From the NCBI RefSeq assembly GCF_016765775.1, contig NZ_JAESVN010000009.1, positions 38,430 to 102,429 on the forward strand: 64,000 nt of DNA, in the 5' to 3' direction. The notes beneath the pieces are model-generated. The model had not been told where the DNA came from. It was given only the letters and a program-made list of their open reading frames with translations, and did no database searches. This document shows positions 25,825-34,351 of this stretch, piece after piece; the first letter of the stretch is position 1; each line of letters starts with the position of its first letter. The translations under genes and the position numbers were made by a program. The stretch is from Szabonella alba (GTDB lineage: Bacteria; Pseudomonadota; Alphaproteobacteria; Rhodobacterales; Rhodobacteraceae).

Positions 25825-26835
25825 ATGATGAACTGCAAAACCTTCGCCCTTGCGGCGACGGCGGTCACGCTGGCCTGTTCCGCCGCGGCGGATACATCGG
25901 ACAAGCGGATCGCGCTTTCGAACAATTACGCGGGCAATTCCTGGCGTCAGGCGATGCTGACAAGCTGGGAAACCGTGACCGGCCCGGCGGTGTCCGAGGG
26001 GATCGTCGCCGCAGCCGATGCCTTCACCACGGCCGAGAATCAGGCGACCGAACAGGCCGCGCAGATCCAGAACATGATCCTTGAAGGCTATGACGCCATC
26101 GTGCTGAACGCGGCCTCGCCCACGGCGCTGAATGGTGCTGTGAAAGAGGCCTGCGATGCGGGGATCGTGGTTGTGTCCTTTGACGGGATCGTGACCGAAC
26201 CCTGCGCCTACCGCATTGCGGTGGATTTCAAGGAAATGGGCCGCAAGCAGGTGGAATATCTGGCCGGGCGCATGCCCGATGGCGGCAATCTGCTGGAAAT
26301 CCGCGGCCTTGCCGGGGTATTCGTCGATGACGAGATCCATGCAGGCATCACCGCCGGGGTGGCAGAGTTCCCGCAATTCACCATCGCGGGTTCGGTCAAT
26401 GGCGACTGGGCGCAGGATGTCGCCCAGCGTGCGGTTGCAGGCGTGCTGCCCTCACTGCCCGAGATCGTGGGCGTGGTGACACAGGGCGGTGACGGCTATG
26501 GCGCGGCGCAGGCCATCGCGGCAGCGGGCCGTCCGACCCCGGTGATCGTGATGGGCAACCGTCAGGACGAATTGAAATGGTGGGGAGAGCAGCGCGACGC
26601 CAATGGCTATGAAACCATGTCGCTGTCGATTGCACCCGGCGTCTCGACGCTGGCCTTCTGGGTGGCGCAACAGGTGCTGGACGGCGCCAGCGTACCGCAG
26701 GACCTGACGGTGCCCTTCCTTGAGATCACGCAGGACGGTCTGGATGAGGGCCTTGCCTCGACCCCCGAGGGCGGCGTGGCGAATGTGGAATATTCGCTTG
26801 AAGACGCCAAGGCCGTGATCGCAGGCGCGAACTGA
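25825..26835 (+). CDS. Sugar-type ABC transporter periplasmic binding protein
   Basis: A 336-residue RbsB-like (peripla_BP_4) protein. Residues 1-22 are a signal peptide (MMNCKTFALAATAVTLACSA, cleavage near AAA-DT). The mature part has IALSNNYAGNSWRQ, AAQIQNMILEGYDAIVLNAA and VVVSFDGIV, the usual two-lobe sugar-binding core. The ligand cannot be read from sequence. GGAGG precedes the two tandem ATGs. First gene of a five-gene operon controlled from the divergent region with the two-component system. Confidence 0.88.
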   Translation: MMNCKTFALAATAVTLACSAAADTSDKRIALSNNYAGNSWRQAMLTSWETVTGPAVSEGIVAAADAFTTAENQATEQAAQIQNMILEGYDAIVLNAASPTALNGAVKEACDAGIVVVSFDGIVTEPCAYRIAVDFKEMGRKQVEYLAGRMPDGGNLLEIRGLAGVFVDDEIHAGITAGVAEFPQFTIAGSVNGDWAQDVAQRAVAGVLPSLPEIVGVVTQGGDGYGAAQAIAAAGRPTPVIVMGNRQDELKWWGEQRDANGYETMSLSIAPGVSTLAFWVAQQVLDGASVPQDLTVPFLEITQDGLDEGLASTPEGGVANVEYSLEDAKAVIAGAN

Positions 26836-26875
26836 TCGCGACCGGCAAGACCAGGGCACAGGCAAAGGCGCAACC

Positions 26876-28324
26876 ATGACCCGGACCGAACCCGGCCAAC
26901 CGCTTGTCACCCTTGACGGGGCGCGAAAATCCTTCGGGGCGATCCGGGCGCTGGATGCCGTGACCCTGACCATCGACAGGGGCGAATGTCTCGCCCTTGT
27001 CGGCCATAACGGCGCGGGAAAATCGACGCTGGTTAACCTGATCAACGGCGCGCTGGCGCCCAGTGGCGGCACGGTCAGCTATGGCCTGCCCGACGGGCAG
27101 GTGGTGACGGGCGGCGGGGGGATGCGCGCGGCAGGCATCCGCGCCGTGCATCAGGAACTGTCGCTGTGCCCGAACCTGACCGTTCTGGAAAACCTGCGTA
27201 TCCCGCAGCGTGACCTGACGGGGCGCGGCTGGCGGGCGCTGGCAGCGGCGCGGATCGGGCAGGCGCTGGACCGGATCTTTCCCGGCCATGGCATCCATCC
27301 CCGCGCCGTGGTGGGCGATCTGACCCTTGCCGAGCGCCAGATGGTCGAAATCGCCATCGGCTTTGCCGAAGGCGCCATCGCCCCCCGCCTTGTCATTCTG
27401 GATGAGCCGACCTCATCGCTGGACGCCTCCATCGCGCGGCAATTGCTGACCCATATCCGCGCCTTCTGTGCGGCGGGCGGTGCTGTGATCTTCATTTCGC
27501 ATATGATGGGTGAGGTGTTCGATGTCGCCTCGCGCATTGTCGTCATGAAGGACGGCCGCATCACCGGCGACCGGCCCACCGTCGAATTCACCCGCGAAAC
27601 GCTGGTCGCGGCCATGGGCCATGTTGCCCCCGGTGCGGCCTCAGCCCGCGCAGCCCCACAGGACAGCGCGACAATTCTGACCACACCCGAGGGGCTGACC
27701 GCCCGCAAGGGTGAGATTGTGGGCCTTGCCGGTCTGGCGGGCCATGGGCAGGCGGCGGCCCTCGCGCGGTTCTATCTTGGCCGGACCTCGGACTGGCGGC
27801 AGTCGGATCCGCCTGCGGCGGTCTTTGTGGCAGGCGACCGCGCGCGCGACGGGCTGATGCCGCTCTGGTCGATCCGGCTGAACACCTCGCTGGCGCGGCT
27901 GCCGGGACTGGTGCGGCGCGGTCTGGTGGATCGCCGGGCCGAGGCCGAACTCGCCGAGACATGGAAGGCCCGCATCGGCATCCGCAGCGATGACCTGACC
28001 AATCCGATCCTGTCGCTGTCGGGCGGCAATCAGCAAAAGGTGCTGTTCGCCCGGGCGCTGGCAACCGCTGCCCCGGTCGTGGTGATGGATGACCCGATGC
28101 GCGGCGTCGATGTCGGCACCAAGACGCAGGTTTATGCCATGATCCGCACCGAGGCCGAGGCGGGCCGCACCTTCCTGTGGTATTCGACCGAGACAGACGA
28201 GATCCTGCTCTGTGACCGGGTCTTCGTGTTCCGCAACGGCACCATCGTTGCCGAACTGACCGGCGACGGCATCACCGAGGCCGCCATCCTTGCCCATTCC
28301 TTTGACCAAAGGGAAACTGCCTGA
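26876..28324 (+). CDS. Sugar-type ABC transporter double ATPase (RbsA-like)
   Basis: A 482-residue protein with two fused ATPase domains. Domain 1 has Walker A GHNGAGKSTL and Walker B LVILDEPTSSLD. Domain 2 has the degenerate P-loop GLAGLAGHGQAAAL typical of RbsA, the signature SLSGGNQQKVLFARAL and Walker B VVVMDDPMRGVDVG. There the catalytic Glu is replaced by Asp, which is unusual. It powers the two downstream permeases; its stop overlaps the next start (TGATG). Confidence 0.9.
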   Translation: MTRTEPGQPLVTLDGARKSFGAIRALDAVTLTIDRGECLALVGHNGAGKSTLVNLINGALAPSGGTVSYGLPDGQVVTGGGGMRAAGIRAVHQELSLCPNLTVLENLRIPQRDLTGRGWRALAAARIGQALDRIFPGHGIHPRAVVGDLTLAERQMVEIAIGFAEGAIAPRLVILDEPTSSLDASIARQLLTHIRAFCAAGGAVIFISHMMGEVFDVASRIVVMKDGRITGDRPTVEFTRETLVAAMGHVAPGAASARAAPQDSATILTTPEGLTARKGEIVGLAGLAGHGQAAALARFYLGRTSDWRQSDPPAAVFVAGDRARDGLMPLWSIRLNTSLARLPGLVRRGLVDRRAEAELAETWKARIGIRSDDLTNPILSLSGGNQQKVLFARALATAAPVVVMDDPMRGVDVGTKTQVYAMIRTEAEAGRTFLWYSTETDEILLCDRVFVFRNGTIVAELTGDGITEAAILAHSFDQRETA

Positions 28325-29244
28325 TGCGGCCCGATCTGCGTATCCTGCTGCCTGTCCTGTCGCTGGCCGTGCTTCTGGCGCTGGTCTTCTGGCTGCAACC
28401 CCGCGCGATGAGCTATCGCGGCCTGAACCTGCTGTTCAACCTTGCGGTGCCCATAGCACTCGCCACGGTCGCGCAGATGATCATCATCATGGTCAATGAT
28501 ATTGACCTCTCGATGGGCACATTCGTCAGTTTCGTGGCCTGTGTCACCGCGACCTTCGTGCATGACACCCCGGTGATCGGTTATCTGATGCTGGCCGGGG
28601 CGGTGCTGGCCTATGCGGCCATCGGCGCGCTGATACAGGCGCGCGACCTGCCTGCCATTGTCGTCACGCTGGGCATGAGTTTCGTCTGGGCGGGGCTTGC
28701 GGTGCTGGTGCTTCCGACGCCGGGCGGGGCCGCGCCCGAATGGCTGCGCACCCTCATGACCGCCCGCCCGCCTTTCGTGCCGATGGCGGTGATCGCGGCG
28801 GCGCTGATCGCGCTGGTCGGGCATCTGATCGTGATGCGTTCATCCTTCGGCGTGCTGCTGCGCGGACTGGGTGGCAATGAGAAATCCGTGGCCAAGGCGG
28901 GCTGGTCGCCGGTCCTGCTGCGCGCCTCGGCCTACGGTCTTGCCGGGCTGTTCGCGGTGCTGGCGGGCATGACGCTGGTCGGCCTGACCACCGCCGCCGA
29001 CGCCAATATCGCACTGCGCTATACGCTTTTGTCCATCGCGGGCGTCATCCTTGGCGGAGGGGAGTTCACGGGGGGCCGTGTCTCCCCCGTGGGCGCCGTG
29101 ATCGGGGCGCTGACCCTGACGCTGGCGGCAAGTTTCCTGAGCTTCCTGAAGCTTTCATCGGACTGGCAGATCGGCGCGCAGGGGGCGATCCTGATCCTTG
29201 TTCTGGCCGCACGCCTTCTGTTCGCGCGGAGGGCCCGGGCATGA
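28324..29244 (+). CDS. Sugar-type ABC transporter permease 1 (RbsC family)
   Basis: A 306-residue inner-membrane protein with about nine hydrophobic segments. It carries the BPD_transp_2 features IIIMVNDIDLSMGTFVSFVA and the late IAGVILGGGEFTGGRVSPVG loop before the final helices. It starts on the stop of the ATPase gene and overlaps the second permease by four bases. Two different permease genes suggest a heterodimeric channel. Substrate unknown. Confidence 0.9.
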   Translation: MRPDLRILLPVLSLAVLLALVFWLQPRAMSYRGLNLLFNLAVPIALATVAQMIIIMVNDIDLSMGTFVSFVACVTATFVHDTPVIGYLMLAGAVLAYAAIGALIQARDLPAIVVTLGMSFVWAGLAVLVLPTPGGAAPEWLRTLMTARPPFVPMAVIAAALIALVGHLIVMRSSFGVLLRGLGGNEKSVAKAGWSPVLLRASAYGLAGLFAVLAGMTLVGLTTAADANIALRYTLLSIAGVILGGGEFTGGRVSPVGAVIGALTLTLAASFLSFLKLSSDWQIGAQGAILILVLAARLLFARRARA

Positions 29245-30179
29245 AAACGCTTCTTGCCCGCCCCTGGATCTGGGCATGGGTCGCGGCGGCGCTGGCCTTC
29301 GCGCTGACCGCCGCGATCAGCCAGAATCAGGGCGCCTGGGGACTTGCGGTGGCCGCCCTGACCTTTTCGGCCTTTTCGGTCATCGTCGGGCTGGGGCAGA
29401 TGTTCGTCATCACGCTGGGCCCCGGCAATGTGGATCTGTCGATCCCCGCCACGATGACGCTTGCGGGGACGGTCTCGCTCAAGGTCATGGACGGGGGGGC
29501 GGGGGCCGAGGTGACGGGTCTTGCCATCGCGCTGGCCATCGGGGCCGGAGTGGGGTTGACCAATTACCTGCTGATCCTGCTGATCCGTATTCCGCCGATC
29601 ATTGCCACGCTGGCGGCATCATTCCTGTATCAGTCGCTGGCGATCTGGTCGAACCGGGGCCTGCGCGTCAAACCCCCCGAAAGCCTTGCCGAATTTGCCG
29701 TGGGCCGCAGCCTTGGTCTGCCTAATCTGGCCCTTCTGGCGCTGGTGCTGTCGGTTCTGGCATGGGTCGCGCTGAACCGCGCGGCCTATGGGCGGCAGAT
29801 ATCGGCCATCGGGCAGAACCCGCGCGCGGCGCGCCTGTCGGGCCTGCCGGTCGAGGCGGTGCGGCTGGCAACCTATATGCTGTGCGCGGTGCTGGCGGGG
29901 CTGTGCGGTTTCCTTCTGTCCTGCTTTTCGGGCGGGGCCGCGCTGAACATGGGTCAGGAATATCTGCTGGCCTCCATCGCGGTTGTTGTGATCGGCGGTT
30001 CTTCCATCGGCGGGGGACGGTCGAACGTGCCGGGCATCTGGGCGGGGGCGCTGTTCCTGTTCCTGATCGTCTCGATGCTCAATTCCTACGGGCTTGGGGC
30101 CGGGGTGCGACTGCTGATGACCGGACTTATCATCATTGCCATCGTTGCCGTCGGCAGCCGTGGCCCCAGAGGAACCTGA
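29241..30179 (+). CDS. Sugar-type ABC transporter permease 2 (RbsC family)
   Basis: A 312-residue permease with about ten hydrophobic segments. FVITLGPGNVDLSIPATMTL is the equivalent of the IDLSxG loop of permease 1, and VVIGGSSIGGGRSNVPGIWA matches the family's conserved loop. It overlaps permease 1 by four bases (ATGA) and is two bases from the lactonase gene. The pair likely forms one heterodimeric pore. Confidence 0.9.
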   Translation: MKTLLARPWIWAWVAAALAFALTAAISQNQGAWGLAVAALTFSAFSVIVGLGQMFVITLGPGNVDLSIPATMTLAGTVSLKVMDGGAGAEVTGLAIALAIGAGVGLTNYLLILLIRIPPIIATLAASFLYQSLAIWSNRGLRVKPPESLAEFAVGRSLGLPNLALLALVLSVLAWVALNRAAYGRQISAIGQNPRAARLSGLPVEAVRLATYMLCAVLAGLCGFLLSCFSGGAALNMGQEYLLASIAVVVIGGSSIGGGRSNVPGIWAGALFLFLIVSMLNSYGLGAGVRLLMTGLIIIAIVAVGSRGPRGT

Positions 30180-30181
30180 CC

Positions 30182-31078
30182 ATGAACCCCTGTTACCGGA
30201 TCGACGACCCCCGTTTCCGCGCCCTGATCCAGCCAAATGCGCATCTGGAACGTCTGGCGACCGGACTTCGCTGGGCGGAGGGGCCGGTCTGGTTTCCGCT
30301 GACGCAGGTGCTGCTGTTCTCGGATATCCCGAATGAACGCATCATGTGCCTGACGATGGAGGGGGAACTGTCGGTCCATCGCCCTGCCTCGGGCTTTGCC
30401 AATGGTCATACGCGCGATGCCGAGGGGCGGCTGGTCTCCTGCCTGCATGGGCGCCGCGCGGTGGAGCGTACGGGGCATGACGGTAGGGTCACGGTGATTG
30501 CCGATGCCTATGACGGGCGGCGACTGAATTCGCCCAATGATCTGGTGGTGAAATCCGACGGATCAATCTGGTTCACCGATCCGACCTATGGAATCCTTGG
30601 CGATTATGAGGGTTATCGCGCCGATCCCGAACAGCCCTGCCATGGCGTTTACCGCGTCGGCACGGATGGGCGCATCAGCCTTGTCTGCGACAGTTTCGTG
30701 CAGCCCAACGGGCTGGCCTTTTCCCCCGATGAAAGCACGCTTTACATCGCCGAAAGCGGATCGAGCCATGATGCCGCCGTGCCTTCGGTGATCCGCGCCT
30801 TTCCGGTGACGGGCGAAACGCTGGGGGCGGGGCGCGATCTTTGCACCATTGATGCGGGCCTGCCCGACGGATTCCGCGTCGACCGAAACGGCTATATCTG
30901 GTCGTCGGCGGCCGATGGCATCCATGTCTTTGCGCCCGATGGCAAGCGTCTGGGCAAGATCTTCGTGCCCGAGGTGGTGTCAAACCTGACCTTTGGCGGC
31001 CCGCGCCTGAACCGGCTGTTCATCACCGCGACCACATCGGTCTATGCGATCTATGTCGAAAGCGGGCCAGTGGTCTGA
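30182..31078 (+). CDS. SMP-30/gluconolactonase-family hydrolase
   Basis: A 298-residue six-bladed beta-propeller of the SMP-30/gluconolactonase/LRE family. RWAEGPVWF carries the expected metal-binding Glu, NSPNDLVVKSDGSIWFTDPT the Asn and Asp region, and QPNGLAFSPDESTLYIAESG the next blade. Such enzymes open sugar lactones. Lying in the same operon as the ABC genes, it probably acts on the imported compound or on a lactone formed from it. No signal peptide, so cytoplasmic. GAGGAA precedes its ATG. Confidence 0.9.
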   Translation: MNPCYRIDDPRFRALIQPNAHLERLATGLRWAEGPVWFPLTQVLLFSDIPNERIMCLTMEGELSVHRPASGFANGHTRDAEGRLVSCLHGRRAVERTGHDGRVTVIADAYDGRRLNSPNDLVVKSDGSIWFTDPTYGILGDYEGYRADPEQPCHGVYRVGTDGRISLVCDSFVQPNGLAFSPDESTLYIAESGSSHDAAVPSVIRAFPVTGETLGAGRDLCTIDAGLPDGFRVDRNGYIWSSAADGIHVFAPDGKRLGKIFVPEVVSNLTFGGPRLNRLFITATTSVYAIYVESGPVV

Positions 31079-31134
31079 CGGGGCCGGATGATCGCCCCCC
31101 GCAGGGGCCGCCGGATCACGCGCTGATGATGTGA

Positions 31135-31158
31135 AAAGGGGGGCCGTGGCCCCCCTTT
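31135..31158. terminator. Bidirectional terminator between the lactonase and symporter genes
   Basis: A perfect 11-bp stem AAAGGGGGGCC/GGCCCCCCTTT with a two-base loop between converging genes; A and T tails serve both strands. Confidence 0.8.
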
Positions 31159-31195
31159 CCTGTCCGGCATGATGCCGATTTTCGGTTGCTCTGCC

Positions 31196-32737
31196 TTACT
31201 TGAAGCGGCGGATTTCACCGGATTCCAGACGTGCGAGATAGCTTTCGAGTTCGCGCTTCACCACAGGCATCAGGACGTAAAGACCGATGATGTTGAAGAT
31301 CGCCATCGCAAAGATCGCCGCATCCGAGAAGTCGATGACCGGGCCAAGGCTGGCCGCAGCCCCGATAATGACGAAGACGCAGAAGATGCATTTGAACACC
31401 AGTTCCGTCGTCTGCCCTTCGCCAAAGAGATAGGTCCAGGCCTTCAGCCCGTAATAGGCCCAGGAGATCATCGTCGAGAAGGCGAACAGCACGACCGCAA
31501 CCGCCAGCAGATAGGGGAACCAGGGCATTGCCGCACCGAAGGCTGCCGAGGTCAGGCCGACGCCCGTGGCGCCCGTCGCCGTGGCCACCTGTCCGCCTTC
31601 GGTCAGGATGTACAGCCCGGTTTCCGGATCGGTCAGCAACTGGCCGGTGATGATGATCACCAGCGCGGTCATGGTGCAGATCACGACCGTGTCGATGAAG
31701 GGCTCCAGGAGCGAAACGAAGCCCTCGGTGATCGGTTCCTTGGTACGCACCGCCGAGTGGGCGATGGCCGCAGAGCCGACGCCCGCCTCGTTCGAGAAGG
31801 CCGCGCGGCGGAAGCCCTGGATCAGCGCGCCGATCATGCCGCCGACAATGCCGTTGCCGGTAAAGGCACCGTTGATGATCTGGCCGAAGGCCCAGCCGAT
31901 GCTGTCCGCATTCATGATAAGAATGAGCAGTGCGACACCGACATAGAGGATCCCCATGATCGGCACGACCTTTTCGGTCACCCGGGCGATGGATTTCAGG
32001 CCGCCCACGATGACCGCAAAGACGATGGCCGCAAAGACGACCCCGGTGATCCAGCCGGGAAATTCGCCGACAATGCCTGCGATCTGCTGATGCGCCTGAT
32101 TGGCCTGGAACATGTTGCCGCCGCCCAGCGACCCCAGAACGCAGAAGATCGCGAACATCACCGCAATGAATTTGCCGCCCGGCACACCGCGCTCGGCAAA
32201 GCCCTTTGTGATGTAATACATCGGGCCGCCCGAAACCGTGCCATCGGGATATTCATTGCGGTATTTCACGCCCAGCGTACATTCGGTGAATTTCGAGGCC
32301 ATCCCCAGAAGACCGGCAAGGATCATCCAGAAGGTTGCGCCCGCACCACCGATGGACACCGCGACCGCAACGCCCGCAATATTGCCCAGACCGACCGTGC
32401 CCGACAGCGCCGTGGCCAGCGCCTGGAAATGGCTGACCTCGCCCGCGTCATTTGGGTCGGAATACTTGCCCGCGACCAGATGCAGCGAATGGCGCCAGAC
32501 CCGGAACTGGATGAAGCCGAAATACAGCGTGAAGACCGAGGCCGCGATCACCAGCCAGGCCACGATCCAGGCAAAATTCGTCCCCGGGATGGGGGCGAAG
32601 ATGAAGTTGACGAACCAGCCGGTCGCCCCGGCAAAGGCCTCGTTTACCGCGGCATCAATGCCGCCCTCCTGCGCCATGACGGGCGCAGCCGCGAACAGGG
32701 CCACAAGGCCCGCGAAAAATCGTTGGAAAAGTGTCAT
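31196..32737 (-). CDS. Sodium:alanine symporter family protein (AGCS)
   Basis: A 513-residue inner-membrane secondary transporter. The opening hydrophobic stretch MTLFQRFFAGLVALFAAAPV is followed by multiple spans. The AGCS signature ALSGTVGLGNIAGVAVAVSI is present, with SGGPMYYITKGFAERG and AAFSNEAGVGSAAIAHSAVR further on. The ATG at 32737 with GGGGA upstream is preferred over a longer frame starting 18 codons earlier. Substrate is alanine or glycine by family. It follows uspA by 13 bases. Confidence 0.93.
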   Translation of the reverse strand: MTLFQRFFAGLVALFAAAPVMAQEGGIDAAVNEAFAGATGWFVNFIFAPIPGTNFAWIVAWLVIAASVFTLYFGFIQFRVWRHSLHLVAGKYSDPNDAGEVSHFQALATALSGTVGLGNIAGVAVAVSIGGAGATFWMILAGLLGMASKFTECTLGVKYRNEYPDGTVSGGPMYYITKGFAERGVPGGKFIAVMFAIFCVLGSLGGGNMFQANQAHQQIAGIVGEFPGWITGVVFAAIVFAVIVGGLKSIARVTEKVVPIMGILYVGVALLILIMNADSIGWAFGQIINGAFTGNGIVGGMIGALIQGFRRAAFSNEAGVGSAAIAHSAVRTKEPITEGFVSLLEPFIDTVVICTMTALVIIITGQLLTDPETGLYILTEGGQVATATGATGVGLTSAAFGAAMPWFPYLLAVAVVLFAFSTMISWAYYGLKAWTYLFGEGQTTELVFKCIFCVFVIIGAAASLGPVIDFSDAAIFAMAIFNIIGLYVLMPVVKRELESYLARLESGEIRRFK

Positions 32738-32750
32738 GCCTGATCCCCTG

Positions 32751-33185
32751 TCATGGAACGATGGTGCAGGGGACGGGCGCAACCTGCGCAAGCGTCCCGG
32801 CGACGGATCCGAAAACCCGGCTCATCATGCCGGAATTCCCGGTGCGTCCGGTCACGATCTCGATGGCGCCCTGCTTTTCGGCGATATCACAGATCGTCTC
32901 GACGACGTGACCATAGCGGATCGCGCTTTCCAGCCCGACGCCCTGCCCGTCATAGCGCGTGATCAGCGGCGAGATGATCGCCTCTTCCGCCCGTGCGAGT
33001 TCCTGCTTGCGGCGGGCGTGGCGCTCTTCCAGTTCCTCTGGCGTGAGGAAGGTGTAAGGCGACCATTCCAGCACGTGAACGACCAGCAGCGAGGCTCCCA
33101 GTCCCTTGGCGCGGGCATGGGCGTGGGCCATGGCGCGTGCGCCGGCCTCGCTTCCATCCACCGCGACGATGATCTTTCCTGTCAT
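32751..33185 (-). CDS. Universal stress protein (UspA family)
   Basis: A 144-residue protein starting MTGKIIVAVDGSEAGARAMA. It has the ATP-binding signature in IVTGRTGNSGMMSRVFGSVA with the C-terminal VAPVPCTIV strand. This is the G-2X-G-9X-G(S/T) layout of nucleotide-binding Usp proteins. It shares a transcript with the symporter; adjacency of Usp genes to transporters is common, but no specific role can be read. Confidence 0.92.
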   Translation of the reverse strand: MTGKIIVAVDGSEAGARAMAHAHARAKGLGASLLVVHVLEWSPYTFLTPEELEERHARRKQELARAEEAIISPLITRYDGQGVGLESAIRYGHVVETICDIAEKQGAIEIVTGRTGNSGMMSRVFGSVAGTLAQVAPVPCTIVP

Positions 33186-33562
33186 CCGCAGGCTCCCTTT
33201 ATTGTTGTCTGTCCCTGACCGGAGCGGCGCCCGTGTCCGAATGCCGCGCCCGATGCTTCACTATGCCTCATTTCGGGCGGCGTTTTTTCCCGAACTGCCC
33301 GTCACAGACAGGCGGAACGACCGAAATCCGGGGGATTGTCGCGAAAATGTGCAAGATCCTTCCCTTTGAACGATCCACCAGCACCGTTTTCAGCGCGATT
33401 GCGGCCTTCGGCGCGACAATTCTGCCCCGGCCCTGCCCCGGACCTGCACCGCACACCCCTGCGGCAGACCCGCCAAGATTGACCGCACCGCCCCTGCGTG
33501 GCTCTTGGCTTCCGGCCCCGCGGCGCGTATAGCCGGGCCGGATCACGGATGGAGCCCGACCG
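33186..33562. other. Divergent intergenic region, no gene seen
   Basis: About 377 bases between uspA (minus) and the phosphatase gene (plus). It should hold both promoters; GGAGGC-like purines and a short T-run (33281-33286) are present. I see no convincing ORF, RNA structure or repeat. Confidence 0.5.
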
Positions 33563-34351
33563 ATGCAAGGCAGCGCAAACCTCAACCTGATGATGAAGGC
33601 CGCCCGCAAGGCGGGCCGTTCGCTGGTGAAGGATTTCCGTGAAGTGGAGAATCTTCAGGTTTCCAGCAAGGGCCCGGGCGATTTCGTCTCGCGCGCGGAT
33701 CGCGAGGCCGAGCGCCTGATCCGCGACGACCTGACCACCGGACGCCCGACCTATGGCTTTCTGGGGGAGGAGACCGGCGAGACCGAGGGTGCCGACCCGA
33801 CCCGGCGCTGGATCGTCGATCCGCTGGACGGCACCACGAACTACCTGCATGGCCTGCCGCATTGGGCCGTATCCATCGCATTGGAACACAAAGGCGAGAT
33901 TGTCTCGGGCGTGGTCTATGACCCGGCCAAGGATGAAATGTACTGGGCCGAGAAGGGCGCCGGGGCCTGGATGAACGAACGCCGCCTGCGCGTTTCGGGC
34001 CGCCGCCAGATGATCGAGTCGATCTTTGCCACCGGCGTGCCCTTCGGCGGGCGCGGAACGCTGCCCGCCACCCTGCAGGATCTAGCGCGCCTGATGCCGG
34101 TCTGCGCGGGCGTACGCCGCTGGGGCGCTGCGTCGCTTGATCTCGCCTATGTCGCGGCGGGCCGTTTTGACGGCTATTGGGAACGCGGAGTTCAGGCCTG
34201 GGACATCGCGGCGGGCATGCTTCTGGTGAAAGAGGCGGGCGGATTTGTCTCGGCCATCCGTGATGGCGATGACCCGCTGGGCAAAGGCGCGGTGATCTGC
34301 GCCAATGAGCCGCTCTTCGATCCGTTCCGCAGAATCATCCGGGGCGAGTGA
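33563..34351 (+). CDS. Inositol monophosphatase family protein (SuhB-like)
   Basis: A 262-residue lithium-sensitive-type phosphatase. The metal-binding motifs are FLGEETGE (Glu69, Glu70), IVDPLDGTTNYLHG (Asp86, Asp89) and QAWDIAAGMLLVKEAGG (second signature, Asp near 214). The substrate may be inositol phosphate or another sugar phosphate. Its stop overlaps the next gene (GTGA), so it leads a three-gene operon with an acyl ligase and a thiolase-like protein. Confidence 0.92.
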   Translation: MQGSANLNLMMKAARKAGRSLVKDFREVENLQVSSKGPGDFVSRADREAERLIRDDLTTGRPTYGFLGEETGETEGADPTRRWIVDPLDGTTNYLHGLPHWAVSIALEHKGEIVSGVVYDPAKDEMYWAEKGAGAWMNERRLRVSGRRQMIESIFATGVPFGGRGTLPATLQDLARLMPVCAGVRRWGAASLDLAYVAAGRFDGYWERGVQAWDIAAGMLLVKEAGGFVSAIRDGDDPLGKGAVICANEPLFDPFRRIIRGE

